Source: Actinomycetes bacterium (GTDB taxonomy: Bacteria; Actinomycetota; Acidimicrobiia; Acidimicrobiales; Bog-793). From it: a DNA stretch of 32,929 nt. Of this stretch, positions 9,632 to 22,913 are shown in pieces. The notes under the pieces are model-generated. The model saw only the letters and a list, made by a program, of their open reading frames with translations. It was not told where the DNA came from and searched no databases. Every line of letters begins with the position of its first letter. Positions within the stretch are counted from its first letter, which is position 1. The stretch covers positions 1 to 32,929 of the forward strand of contig JAJZCK010000007.1 in assembly GCA_021846125.1 (NCBI GenBank), read 5' to 3'. Both the position numbers and the translations under genes were made by a program.

Positions 9632-9817
9632 TGGGTCGTCCGACGATGCTGCGACCGACCGGCGCGGTGGGGGCGGGCTCGACCTGCTGGGCGGGAGCAG
9701 GCACCAGCCACCGCGCTAGGGCTCGCGGGTGACCGCCGCAAGGTCGCAGACCGGCATGCCTGCATCCCGGGTACAGCCACGTGGGTGACCGACGAGCAAG
9801 GCGAGAGGGGACGCGCG

Positions 9818-11800
<1,983 letters not shown>

Positions 11801-11820
11801 CGCGCGGTGATCGGGTCGGC

Positions 11821-11856
11821 TGCTTCGCGGCCTGCTTCGCGGCCTGCTTCGCGGCC
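11821..11856. repeat. Three perfect tandem copies of a 12-bp unit TGCTTCGCGGCC
   Basis: Read directly from the sequence; on the minus strand one frame reads AAKQAAKQAAKQ. Confidence 0.95.
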
Positions 11857-12000
11857 TTAGCTCCACTCGGTACCAGCTCCACAGGGAAAGGAGGAACCAG
11901 AAGCTCCAGGCAGCACCCGGGGGTCGTCCAGGGGATCGCAGTCGCGCGACGGGACCCACCGGATTGCGTCGAGACGACCCAACGAAGGGGGAACCACGAG

Positions 12001-12639
12001 ATGAGTGAACCGAGCACGGGAACAGGCACGCAAGCGGTACCCGCGAGAGCGACGAGTGTCGAAGCGACGGTGACGTCGCCGATAGGCGATCCCGCCCCGA
12101 TCGGGCTGGCCGGTTTCGCTATGACGACGTTCTTGCTCAGCCTGTTCAACGCTGGCGTCCTCGCCGGCAACCTCGAAGGCGTGGTGCTCCCGCTCGCACT
12201 CGTCTACGGCGGCGCCGCCCAGCTGCTGGCCGGGATGTGGGAGCTGAAGAACAAGAACACCTTCGGCGCGCTGGCCTTCACCTCCTACGGAGCCTTCTGG
12301 ATCGCGTTCTTCTACTACGTCCGCTACGTCGCCGGTGGGCTACCCGCGGCGACCGCCTACCAGGCGACGGGCTACTTCCTCCTCATGTGGACGATCTTCA
12401 CGGCCTACATGCTTGTCGCGAGCCTGCGGACCAACGCGGCGGTAGCGGCGGTGTTCCTCGCCCTCACGGTCACGTTCGCCTTGCTGGCAGCTGGTGCGCT
12501 AGACCAGAGCACCCACATCACGCACGTTGGCGGCTACGTCGGGATGGTCACCGCGGCACTCGCATGGTACGCGTCTTTCGCCGGGGTCACGAACGCGACG
12601 TGGAAGAAGGTCGTGCTACCTGTCTGGCCGCTCGGCTAG
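12001..12639 (+). CDS. Acetate uptake transporter (GPR1/FUN34/YaaH family)
   Basis: PIGLAGFAMTTFLLSLFNAG, LALVYGGAAQLLAGMWELKNKNTFGALAFTSYGAFW, TAYMLVASLRTN; six hydrophobic segments; SD AAGGGGGAA. Confidence 0.92.
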   Translation: MSEPSTGTGTQAVPARATSVEATVTSPIGDPAPIGLAGFAMTTFLLSLFNAGVLAGNLEGVVLPLALVYGGAAQLLAGMWELKNKNTFGALAFTSYGAFWIAFFYYVRYVAGGLPAATAYQATGYFLLMWTIFTAYMLVASLRTNAAVAAVFLALTVTFALLAAGALDQSTHITHVGGYVGMVTAALAWYASFAGVTNATWKKVVLPVWPLG

Positions 12640-12649
12640 GCATGTCGCA

Positions 12650-12694
12650 CCCCCCCGGGGGGCCGGGAGAGCTTCCCTGGCCCCCCCGGGGGGG
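12650..12694. terminator. Very GC-rich hairpin between convergent genes (likely bidirectional terminator)
   Basis: CCCCCCCGGGGGGCCGGGA-gagct-TCCCtGGCCCCCCCGGGGGGG; about 19 bp stem with two single-nt bulges. Confidence 0.65.
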
Positions 12695-12756
12695 TCGTCC
12701 CTCCCGAGGGTTCGCCCGTCGGGCTCGCGCGTCGGCGTCGCCCTGCCTTCCCGGGC

Positions 12757-13971
12757 TCAACCTGGCGTGGCCGGTCGAGCGGCGACAGCGGGATCGACGC
12801 CGTGCATCCGCTGGAGCCCGGCCACGTGGGGCGCGACCGCATAAGGTCTGCGGTCCGCGGCGAGTGCCGACGCCCGCTGCGTGCGGAGCACCGGCCGGCC
12901 GAAGTACCAACCCTGGGCGAGCTCGACCCCGAGGTCCCTGGCGGCACTCGCCTGCTCGGCCGTCTCGATGCCCTCGGCGAGCACCACCGTCCCCGCAACG
13001 CGCCCGATGTCGACGATGGCTCCGACGATCGCTGTCGCCACCTTGCCGGGAAGCCGCTGGACCGTCTCGCGGTCGATCTTGACGACGTCTGGCTCGAGGC
13101 GCACCATCAGGTCGAGCGAGGAGAACCCCGAGCCGAGGTCGTCGAGGGCGACCCTGCAGCCCTTCGCTTTGTAGTAGGCGAAGAGGTGCGCCAGGTGGTC
13201 GACGTCGCGCACGTCCTCGCTCTCGGTGATCTCGAAGACAAGCTGGTCGAGACGTAGTCCGGAGTCTGCGGCCGCGCGTTCGGTCGTGCGGAGGCAGACC
13301 TCGGGACGGTAGATCGTCGTCGGCACGAAGTTGACGAAGAGGAGGTCGTCTCCGATCCAGCCCTGCGCGCCGTGGAGCGCCGTGGTGCGTCCGACCCGGT
13401 CGAGCACGTGGACCCACCCAGCATCTGCTGCCGCAGCGAACATCTCGTCCGGCATCACCGGACCCGAGGGGCTCGATGCTCTGAGCAGTGCCTCGTGGCC
13501 CGCTATCGACCCGTCGTCCAGGCGCACGATGGGCTGGTAGACGCTGTAGAAGCGCGCGAGCTCGTCGGCGAGAAGCGCTGCGAGGTCCCCATGGGTCGCG
13601 CGCGCTTCGAGCTGGGCGAGCGTCGGAGCACGGAGTGCCCCCGCGAGCACGCCGGTGCCGCCCAGCTCGTGGAAGCCACCCTGTCGTCCTGCTGTGCCCG
13701 GCGGGTTCGCGACCCTGAGGACACGGATCTCCTCCCGCTCGACGCTCGTCAGCTCGCCGGCGATCGCGTGGAGCACCGCGACGACGTCGTCGGCGGTGAT
13801 CTCGACCATGCCGGACTCGGCGGTCGTGACCGTCCCACCCGCATGTCTACAGGCGCGACGGACGGTGGCGATCGAGTGGGCGACGTTGCTCGCGACGAGG
13901 AGCCGGGTCCCGGTGGCGCCCTGAGCCAGCTCCTGGCACGTGCAGCTCTCGCACTGGACCCGAGTGGTCAT
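12757..13971 (-). CDS. EAL-domain c-di-GMP phosphodiesterase-like protein with uncharacterised N-terminal region
   Basis: GHEALLRASS, LFVNFVPTTIY, VFEITES, VALDDLGSGFSSLD, DVVKIDRETV, LAEGIETAEQ, AQGWYFGRP. SD CGGAGG before the ATG. Confidence 0.9.
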   Translation of the reverse strand: MTTRVQCESCTCQELAQGATGTRLLVASNVAHSIATVRRACRHAGGTVTTAESGMVEITADDVVAVLHAIAGELTSVEREEIRVLRVANPPGTAGRQGGFHELGGTGVLAGALRAPTLAQLEARATHGDLAALLADELARFYSVYQPIVRLDDGSIAGHEALLRASSPSGPVMPDEMFAAAADAGWVHVLDRVGRTTALHGAQGWIGDDLLFVNFVPTTIYRPEVCLRTTERAAADSGLRLDQLVFEITESEDVRDVDHLAHLFAYYKAKGCRVALDDLGSGFSSLDLMVRLEPDVVKIDRETVQRLPGKVATAIVGAIVDIGRVAGTVVLAEGIETAEQASAARDLGVELAQGWYFGRPVLRTQRASALAADRRPYAVAPHVAGLQRMHGVDPAVAARPATPG

Positions 13972-14207
13972 ATGGCCTCCGGACGCGCGCCTGCCGCCGG
14001 AGACCGGGAGACCTCCCCCGAGGCGACAGCACTACCCGTGCTAACGCTCGCGCAGTCGTGCGCTTGAGGCTCGTCGGGGCGACCGGGTCCCCTGCGCCCA
14101 CGAGCGACGCGCAGCGAAGGCAGCCTGGTAGGCCGCGTCGAGGCCGGCCGCTCCGGCCACCTCGATGCCGACCGACCGTGACGGCGCTGCTATCGTTCCA
14201 GCGTCGG

Positions 14208-14280
14208 TCCGGGGTAGCTCAATTGGCAGAGCATGCGGCTGTTAACCGCAGGGTTGAGAGTTCGAGTCTCTCCCCCGGAG
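14208..14280 (+). tRNA. tRNA-Asn (GTT)
   Basis: Acceptor TCCGGGG/CCCCGGA, anticodon loop CTGTTAA, T arm GAGAGTTCGAGTCTCTC; no encoded CCA. Confidence 0.95.
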
Positions 14281-14299
14281 CATCACCGGATTGCCTCGA

Positions 14300-14372
14300 G
14301 GGGCCGTAGCTCAGTGGTCAGAGCAGGGGACTCATAATCCCTGGGTCGCAGGTTCGATCCCTGCCGGCCCCA
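14300..14372 (+). tRNA. tRNA with CAT anticodon (Met elongator or Ile2)
   Basis: Acceptor GGGGCCG/CGGCCCC, anticodon loop CTCATAA, T arm GCAGGTTCGATCCCTGC; no encoded CCA. Confidence 0.93.
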
Positions 14373-14467
14373 CGACGTGAGAACCCCGGCAGAGGTCGCA
14401 CGATGGTCCCGGCGAACGCAGCGGACCGGCGCCCCGCCGAGCACCAGGGGTCGAGCCCGGCCTCACA

Positions 14468-14481
14468 GCTCGCCGGCGAGC
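14468..14481. terminator. Perfect 14-bp palindrome between tRNA-CAT and the convergent MCP gene
   Basis: GCTCGCCGGCGAGC, flanked by CCCGG tracts; lies between convergent transcription units. Confidence 0.35.
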
Positions 14482-14515
14482 CCGGGTGTACCTGCGCTCG
14501 CCCGGTCCGCATCCG

Positions 14516-17050
14516 TCAGAACACGAAGCGCCCGACCAGTGCTTGGAGGTCTGCGGCCATGCTCGCGAGCTCGCCGGCGGAGCGGGTCGTCTCTGCCGTG
14601 CCTGCCGAGGTCGACCGCGCGACATCGGCGACACTGCTGATGTTCCCCGTGATCTCGGTCGCGCCCTGCGCAGCGCTCGACACGGAGCGGGCGATCTCGT
14701 TCGTCGTCGCCGTCTGCTCCTCCACTGCCGATGCGATCGTGGCCTGGAGATCGTTGATCTGAGCGACGATGTCGCCGATCTGGCCGATGGCCGCCACGGC
14801 ACCCTCCGTGTCACCCTGGATCGCACCGATCTTCGCACCGATATCCTCGGTCGCGATCGCCGTCTCGCGTGCGAGGTCCTTCACCTCGCTGGCGACGACA
14901 GCGAAGCCCTTGCCAGCCTCGCCCGCCCTCGCAGCCTCGATCGTGGCGTTGAGCGCCAGGAGATTCGTCTGCTGCGCGATCTGGGTGATGACCTTGACGA
15001 CCTTGCCGATCTCTTCCGACGACTCTCCGAGCCTTGCGACCTGCGCGTTGGTCGTCGACGCCACGTCTGCGGCGAGTGTCGCCACACGCGACGCGTCCGC
15101 GGCATTCTTCGCGATCTCCCGGATCGACGCGGTGAGCTCCTCGGCCGCAGCAGCGACAGTCTCGACGTTGCCCGCCACGACTCCCGACGTGTCGGACACG
15201 ACGTTCGCCTGGGCGGCAGTCTCCTCCGCGCCGACGGACATCTGCGCCGCCGTCGTCGCGAGCTGCTCTGCTGCCGACGCGAGGCTCTGGCTGTTCCCAC
15301 TTATCGCCGCGATGCGACTCCGCAGGTCGGCGAGGAACCGAGCGAGGCTCTCGCCGACCTGACCCACAGGATCGTCTCCCGATACGGGCACGACGACAGT
15401 CAGGTCACCGTCGCCGGCTGCGTTCACGACTCCGAGAATGTCTTCGACCTTTGCGCGCAGCTCCTCTTCGGCGAGATGCTCCCGCTCGCGTGCGGCTATC
15501 CTCTCGAGCGCGGCCGAAAGCGACTGCGCGAGGCTGCGGAAGACCTCGAGGCGGCGGCCGGTGGTGGCGTGCTGCTCCCTCGAGTACAGCTCGACGACCC
15601 CGATGGTATTGCCGTCGGCGACCATCGGGAGGGCGAGCGCCGTGCGGGAGCCGTCGCGGGCAGCGCTCTCGGCTCGAGGGTCGCCGACGACGGAGCCGAG
15701 GTCGCCGACGAAGACCACGTCGCGACTCTCCCATGCGCGCGCGACGAGCCCGGTCCCCGACTCGGCGCGGTCGACAAAGGCCCCCCTGTCGAAGGAGAAG
15801 GACTGCTTCATCACCGCGAGGATGCCGGTGACCGCCTCCTCGGTGCTCGTCATGGCCTGCACGGCACCCACGACCTCTCCGGCGGCTCTCGTGTCGGCGG
15901 CTGTCTCGGCGTCTTCGGCGCTTCGTGCAGCGAGGCTCTCCTGGGCGGCGGCCTGAGCCGTGATCGCCTGGTTGAGAAGGCCGGCGACCTCGCCGAGCTC
16001 GTCTCGCGTCCCGACTGCGGCACGGGCTGAGAGGTCGCCACGTGCGACACGACGCAGCGTCTCGCCGACGATCTCGAGAGGCCGGGTGATCGTGCCGGTC
16101 AGCCAGCGGACGAGGAGAACCGCGAGGAGAACCGCGACGGCGAGGAAGACGACGAGAAGGAGCTGGTTCTGACCGGCCGAAGCGAGGGATGACGCCTTGA
16201 GGGCAGAGGCCCGAGCTTTGAACTCGTGCTCGAACCCCGTGAAGTCCGCTGCCATCGCGTTCGACGCTGCCGCGTTCTTCGTGTCGACGACCTGAGCCGC
16301 CTCGCCGAGACGGTGCGCGAGGACGCTCGCGTGGACCTCGTCGGTGAAGACGTTGTACGCGGCCAGATCCGCCTTCGCGCGACCCACCTGCGCCCGCAAC
16401 GACGCCGAGCCGGGTCCGCTGTCGAGCCTGGCGAGCTTCGTCAGCTCGGACAGGGCGGTAGCGTGGCCCTGCTCGACCTGCTGCCATTGGGCTGCGAGCA
16501 CGCTCGAGGACGGGTTGCCGTAGAGAGCTAGGGCGACGTAGGCATTGGTCTGCGAGTCGTCCATGGTCCAGCCCTGATAGGCGGCATCGACGGTGGCATA
16601 GCTCGCCGTGAAGGAGTCGGCGGAGGCCGTCGAGGACCGGCCGGATGAGATCGCGGAGAACGAGATAGCCATGCAGGCGGCGAAGAGCAGGGCGAGGGCG
16701 AGGAAGATGACGAGCAACCGTCTGCGTACGCTCAGGTCGCGGATGGCTCGCCCCGGCCGGATCGGCCGCCTGCTCTCCTGCGTGGATCCGGGACGCCTCT
16801 CCGCCGCGACGTCGAACGGGCCATCGACCGGGACGTCGTCCGACGTCCCGGTCGGAGCCGGGGCAGTGGCCACGGGGTGCTCCGGGGGGATCGGGTCGGC
16901 TCGCCGATACGATGCGGCGGCAGCGATTCCTTGCGTGTCGCTCGAGCCGCCACGTACCGCGACGACGTCCCGCTCGCGCAGCACGAACGGCCGTGCCGTC
17001 GACGCGCCGTGACCCGACCCGACCCCGCCCCCGTTGCTTCCACGCGACAT
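14516..17050 (-). CDS. Methyl-accepting chemotaxis protein (TM regions, HAMP, GAF-like, MA signalling domain)
   Basis: [39 protein letters not shown] hairpin tip; [26 protein letters not shown]1; [36 protein letters not shown]2-HAMP. Start moved to ATG 17050 with SD GAGAGAGG. Confidence 0.92.
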   Translation of the reverse strand: MSRGSNGGGVGSGHGASTARPFVLRERDVVAVRGGSSDTQGIAAAASYRRADPIPPEHPVATAPAPTGTSDDVPVDGPFDVAAERRPGSTQESRRPIRPGRAIRDLSVRRRLLVIFLALALLFAACMAISFSAISSGRSSTASADSFTASYATVDAAYQGWTMDDSQTNAYVALALYGNPSSSVLAAQWQQVEQGHATALSELTKLARLDSGPGSASLRAQVGRAKADLAAYNVFTDEVHASVLAHRLGEAAQVVDTKNAAASNAMAADFTGFEHEFKARASALKASSLASAGQNQLLLVVFLAVAVLLAVLLVRWLTGTITRPLEIVGETLRRVARGDLSARAAVGTRDELGEVAGLLNQAITAQAAAQESLAARSAEDAETAADTRAAGEVVGAVQAMTSTEEAVTGILAVMKQSFSFDRGAFVDRAESGTGLVARAWESRDVVFVGDLGSVVGDPRAESAARDGSRTALALPMVADGNTIGVVELYSREQHATTGRRLEVFRSLAQSLSAALERIAAREREHLAEEELRAKVEDILGVVNAAGDGDLTVVVPVSGDDPVGQVGESLARFLADLRSRIAAISGNSQSLASAAEQLATTAAQMSVGAEETAAQANVVSDTSGVVAGNVETVAAAAEELTASIREIAKNAADASRVATLAADVASTTNAQVARLGESSEEIGKVVKVITQIAQQTNLLALNATIEAARAGEAGKGFAVVASEVKDLARETAIATEDIGAKIGAIQGDTEGAVAAIGQIGDIVAQINDLQATIASAVEEQTATTNEIARSVSSAAQGATEITGNISSVADVARSTSAGTAETTRSAGELASMAADLQALVGRFVF

Positions 17051-17468
17051 GGCCCCGCCTCTCTCGCTAGCATGCCCGCACCGCACCACGGCGCACCACG
17101 CGGCGCGATGCGGTGCCACGTGGCGTGCGCTTTGGTCGCATGCATTACGGATCCACTAGTCGTGCAGTTGAGCAATAGAGGTCGATCGCATGGCACTCCT
17201 AGTCGCCCGGTCCAGCCCCCCGTCGACATCGCACTGTCGAGCAGCTCGGCCGCGGTCCAGGAATTCCCCTTCACCGCGTCGGGCGTCGAGCCGTAGGCCA
17301 TCGCAATGATCTCCCGGTCGCCGCGTTCGAAGGAAGCGGTCCTACCGGCGTCGACCCCAGGGACGTTGGCTTGACGACGTGCAGGCTCGGTCCGGCAGCA
17401 AGGCTGGTAAGCGGGTCCGTGGGGCGAGAGTAGACGTGTCGGGATCCGACGGGACAGCAAAGAGCGAC

Positions 17469-20003
17469 ATGCGCGGCGGCACGCACGCCGGCGGCTCGGT
17501 TCGTCCCGTCCGCGGCTCGATGGCCGCGAATCTTGCGCACCCGCCTCTCGGCGACCGTCGGTTCTGGATGGTCCAGGCGATGGTCGTGGTCGCCGTCCTC
17601 GTCCACCTCGCCGGCGACCTCGCCCAGGACGCAGGCGTGTCCCCGGCTCCGGGCTTCGTGTGGACCTTGCTGCTGCTCGTCCCCACCGTCTACGCGGGCA
17701 CCGTGTTCGGGCTCGTCGGATCGCTCGGTGCCGCAGTAGGCGGGATCGCCCTACTCGCTCCCGAGGAGCTGCTCACCCGGCACAGCTCCACCGAAGCCTG
17801 GGGCGCATGGGGCATCTTGTCGATGGTGCTCGTCACGGCGGTGCTTCTCGGCTACCGCTTCGAAGAGGAGCGCTCCCTGCGCCACCGGATGGTCGCGGCG
17901 GAGCGCGAGCGGATCATGGGCAGCTTCGAAGGCCATGCGCTCTCCTGGCACACCCTGTTCGACGCCCTCCCCTACGGCATCGCCCTCGTCGACGCGGACG
18001 GTGCGATCCGCTACGCGAACGGGCATCTCGAGATGCTCTCGGGCTACCACAAGGCCCAGCTCGTCGGAAGGGCCGTCGATATGCTCGTTCCCGCGAACCT
18101 CCGTGAGCACCACGTCGCCCATCGCAACGGCACCCGAGGCACGTCCGTGACTCGCCCGCACGGGGCACGCTCGGGACTCCTACTGCTGCGCCGGGACGGC
18201 GTCGAGCTGCCGGTCGACATCGCCCTCGCTCCGCTCGCGATGGACACCACGCCTTACACGGTCGTCATCGTCCGAGACGACAGTGTCCGGGAGCAAGCCG
18301 AGCGCGCTCGTGACGACGCGGAGCGGCGCTTCCGCCTGGCCTTCGAGCACAATGTCGCGGGCATGGCTCTCTCGAGCCTCGATGGTCGGTTGGTCGACGT
18401 CAACCGCGCCTACTGCACGATGCTCGGCCTCACGGCGGCCGACATGCTCGGGCGCGACGTGGTCGATGTCACCCACCCGGAGGACCGGGCCCTCACCACA
18501 GAGATGAACCGCCGCCTCGTCTCCGGAGAGGTCGAGCACGTCAGCTACGTCAAGCGCTACCTCCACCGCGACGGCCACGTCGTCGACGCGAACCTGCTCA
18601 CGGGCGTCGTGAAGGACGAGAGCGGCGCGCCGGCGTACCTCGTCGCCTCCGTGCGAGACGTGACCGAGGAGCGCCTGCTCGCTGCCCAGCTTTCCCACCA
18701 GGCTCTGCACGACCCTCTCACCGGGCTCCCGAACCGTGCGCTGTTCCAGGAGCGGTTCGAGCACGCGTCCTCGGCGAGCGACGGTCGCGACGGCTGGAGC
18801 GCAGTGATGCTGCTCGACCTCGACGACTTCAAGTCCGTCAACGACAGTCTCGGTCACGACGTCGGCGACCAGCTCCTCGCGGAGCTTGCCCGTCGCCTCT
18901 CGAGCACGGCGCGCGCGAACGACATGCTGTGCCGCCTCGGCGGGGACGAGTTCCTGTATCTCGTGGAGGGGCTCGCGTCCGCCGCCGAGGCCCGCGCCGT
19001 AGCGCGAAGGCTGCTCGAGGCACTGGCTGCACCCTTCTATCTTGCCGGTGAGCGCGTCGAGCAGCACGCGAGCCTGGGATTGGTGATCCGAGAGCATCTC
19101 GGCGAGGACTGGGCCGAGTTGCTGCAGGACGCCGATTCCGCTCTCTACGAGGCAAAGCGCCAAGGCAAGGGTGGGTTCGCCACCTTCACCCCGGAGATGC
19201 GCGAGCAGGTCTCCGTCCGCTTCGCCATCCTCCAAGAGCTCCATCAGGCGCTGTCGTCGGACGAGCTCTCGATGCACTACCAGCCGATCGTCGAGCTCGC
19301 GAGTGGAGCCGTCGTCGGCTTCGAGGCGCTCATGCGCTGGCAGCAAAGGACGCGCGGCCCGATCTCCCCGGACGTCTTCATCCCCCTGGCCGAGCGGAGC
19401 GGTCTCATCGCCGAGCTCGGCAAGTTCGCGCTCCGCGAGGCCGGTCTCGCGGCCGCATCGTGGCAGCAGACGGTCGGCGACGGCGCGGCCCCGTACGTGG
19501 CGGTCAACCTATCTGCACACCAGTTCCACGATCCTGCTCTTCTTGCGTCGATCGACGACATGCTCTCGACCGCTCCCCTGGCTCCGAGCCGCGTGGTGGT
19601 CGAGATCACCGAGAGCGCAGCGCTCGTCGACGTCGTGCGAGCAGCGAGAACCATCGAGGAGCTACGCCGCCTCGGGGTGTCCATCGCACTCGACGACTTC
19701 GGGACCGGCTATTCGTCGCTGTCGTACCTTGCCAAGCTCCGCCCGGACATCATCAAGATCGACAAGTCCTTCGTGATCTCGCGAGCCGAGAGCGCCCGCG
19801 CAGCGTCCCTTCTCGGTGCGATGGTCTCCCTGGGTCGCGATCTCGACATGATCGTCGTCGCCGAGGGCATCGAGACACCGGAGCAGCTCGCGTACTTGCG
19901 CGAGCTCGGCTGCGACCTCGGCCAAGGCTACCTGTTCTCCCGGCCGGTGCCGGCGGTCGACGTCGCAGCGTTGTGTTGCCTCGACACGCTGGGGGCATGC
20001 TGA
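17469..20003 (+). CDS. Membrane PAS-PAS-GGDEF-EAL protein (start uncertain; the ORF extends to 17379)
   Basis: Hydrophobic N-terminus, PAS-like regions, [82 protein letters not shown]. Confidence 0.92.
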   Translation: MRGGTHAGGSVRPVRGSMAANLAHPPLGDRRFWMVQAMVVVAVLVHLAGDLAQDAGVSPAPGFVWTLLLLVPTVYAGTVFGLVGSLGAAVGGIALLAPEELLTRHSSTEAWGAWGILSMVLVTAVLLGYRFEEERSLRHRMVAAERERIMGSFEGHALSWHTLFDALPYGIALVDADGAIRYANGHLEMLSGYHKAQLVGRAVDMLVPANLREHHVAHRNGTRGTSVTRPHGARSGLLLLRRDGVELPVDIALAPLAMDTTPYTVVIVRDDSVREQAERARDDAERRFRLAFEHNVAGMALSSLDGRLVDVNRAYCTMLGLTAADMLGRDVVDVTHPEDRALTTEMNRRLVSGEVEHVSYVKRYLHRDGHVVDANLLTGVVKDESGAPAYLVASVRDVTEERLLAAQLSHQALHDPLTGLPNRALFQERFEHASSASDGRDGWSAVMLLDLDDFKSVNDSLGHDVGDQLLAELARRLSSTARANDMLCRLGGDEFLYLVEGLASAAEARAVARRLLEALAAPFYLAGERVEQHASLGLVIREHLGEDWAELLQDADSALYEAKRQGKGGFATFTPEMREQVSVRFAILQELHQALSSDELSMHYQPIVELASGAVVGFEALMRWQQRTRGPISPDVFIPLAERSGLIAELGKFALREAGLAAASWQQTVGDGAAPYVAVNLSAHQFHDPALLASIDDMLSTAPLAPSRVVVEITESAALVDVVRAARTIEELRRLGVSIALDDFGTGYSSLSYLAKLRPDIIKIDKSFVISRAESARAASLLGAMVSLGRDLDMIVVAEGIETPEQLAYLRELGCDLGQGYLFSRPVPAVDVAALCCLDTLGAC

Positions 20004-20049
20004 CGGGAGCACTCCCGCGTAGGAACAGGCCGCCCGCGCATTGCGGGCG
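20004..20049. terminator. Two adjacent hairpins between convergent GGDEF-EAL and argG genes
   Basis: CGGGAG-CA-CTCCCG (20004-20017) directly after the stop codon; CGCCCGC-GCATT-GCGGGCG (20031-20049). Confidence 0.55.
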
Positions 20050-20050
20050 C

Positions 20051-21577
<1,527 letters not shown>

Positions 21578-21800
21578 CTACGCGGTCGCCCGGAAGGATC
21601 GTTCCCGGAGAGAGGCTGACCGCGATCGGCCCGGACGAGGTGCCGGCGGCGAGCGTCCCGCCCGCGTGGACGACGGGGTCGCCGGGGTTCGCGAAGTGCC
21701 GGCCGGAGCCGCTCCCCGTGCTCTCGACGACCGCCGTCGGCACAGTTGGGTGATGCGTCGGGACCCGGCACTACCCCGACCCGGGAGCTCGCCCACTATC

Positions 21801-21841
21801 CCTGGTGGGAGATCGCCAGCCTCGCTGGCCGTACCACCAGG
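21801..21841. repeat. Two-tier inverted repeat in the argG/moxR divergent intergenic region
   Basis: CCTGGTGG-gagatc-GCCAGC-ctc-GCTGGC-cgta-CCACCAGG. Confidence 0.8.
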
Positions 21842-21914
21842 CGCGCCACACTGCGCGCGGATCGAGCCCGCCGGCCGGCGGACAGGGTGAGCGGTCGGCG
21901 AATAGGGTCGCGCC

Positions 21915-22913
21915 GTGGACGATCCGCGTATGGCTCTTGGTAGCAGGCACCCGTCCGGGACGGTGGTCTCGCGGATCCGGGAGTCGGTTGGCTCGGTCGT
22001 CGTCGGCAACGAGCACGCCCTCGAGCTCCTGCTCGTCGCGCTCCTCTGCCGTGGTCATGCGCTCGTCGAGGACGTCCCCGGGGTCGGGAAGACGCTGCTG
22101 GCCCGGTCGTTCGCGCGCGTCCTCGGCTGCGACTTCCGGCGAGTCCAGCTCACGCCCGACGTGATGCCGTCCGACATCACTGGTTCGAGCGTGTTCAACC
22201 AGGCGACCGCGGGCTTCGAGTTCCGGCCGGGGCCGGTGTTCACCCAGGTGCTGCTCGCCGACGAGGTGAACCGCGCGACCCCGCGGACGCAGTCGGCACT
22301 GCTCGAGGCGATGGAAGAACGCCAGGTCACGATCGACGGCGAGACTCGCATGCTGCCCGAGCCGTTCCTCGTCCTCGCGACACAGAACCCGGTCGAGCTC
22401 GAGGGGACGTTCCCGCTGCCCGAGGCGCAGCTGGACCGCTTCCTCGTGCGCGTCGCTCTCGGCTACCCGGACCGTGGCGAGGAGCACGACATCCTCCGCC
22501 GCTTCGAGCGCGACGACGTGCCCGGGCTCGCACCGGTGACAGATCCCGCCGGGCTGCTCGCGCTCCAGCGGCAGCGGGCCGACGTGGTGGTCGGCGACGA
22601 CGTGCTTGCCTACCTCCTCGACGTCGTACGGGCGACCCGCGAGGACGACCGCCTCACCCTCGGGGCGAGCCCACGTGCGGCGCTCGCCCTTCACCGCTCC
22701 TGCCAGGCGCGTGCCCTGCTCGACGATCGCTCCTACGTGCTGCCGGACGACGTGAAGGCGCTAGCCGTCCCCGTGCTCGCCCACAGGATCAACCTGGGCG
22801 CGTCCGCGCGCCTGCGCGGCACGTCTGCCACCGGGATCGTCCTCGAGATCCTCGAACGCACGGTGGTTCCGGTCGAGGACGAGGACGAAGACGAGATCGG
22901 TACGGGCTCGTGA
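21915..22913 (+). CDS. MoxR-family AAA ATPase
   Basis: VGNEHALELLLVALLCRGHALVEDVPGVGKTLLARSFA; LTPDVMPSDITGSSVFNQ; VLLADEVNRATPRTQSALLEAMEERQVTIDGE; FLVLATQNPVELEGTFPLPEAQLDRF. Confidence 0.93.
   Translation: MDDPRMALGSRHPSGTVVSRIRESVGSVVVGNEHALELLLVALLCRGHALVEDVPGVGKTLLARSFARVLGCDFRRVQLTPDVMPSDITGSSVFNQATAGFEFRPGPVFTQVLLADEVNRATPRTQSALLEAMEERQVTIDGETRMLPEPFLVLATQNPVELEGTFPLPEAQLDRFLVRVALGYPDRGEEHDILRRFERDDVPGLAPVTDPAGLLALQRQRADVVVGDDVLAYLLDVVRATREDDRLTLGASPRAALALHRSCQARALLDDRSYVLPDDVKALAVPVLAHRINLGASARLRGTSATGIVLEILERTVVPVEDEDEDEIGTGS

Noticed and set aside
9638-9817. c-di-GMP or c-di-AMP riboswitch upstream of acs
   Set aside because: Some fragments (GGGTGACCGCCG, CGCAGACC) recall parts of known motifs, but the conserved cores are not present in the right order; only a generic structured leader is proposed.
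11806-11865. Gene for a Lys/Ala-rich (AAKQ)n nucleoid-type protein on the minus strand
   Set aside because: The frame has no supported start, and its continuation reads into the antisense of acs; only the tandem repeat itself is reported.
14208-14372. tRNA pair as attachment site of an integrated island
   Set aside because: No integrase and no direct repeat of a tRNA 3' end seen nearby.
18180-19346. 388-aa minus-strand ORF opposite GGDEF-EAL
   Set aside because: Shadow frame; the plus strand encodes complete PAS/GGDEF/EAL motifs.
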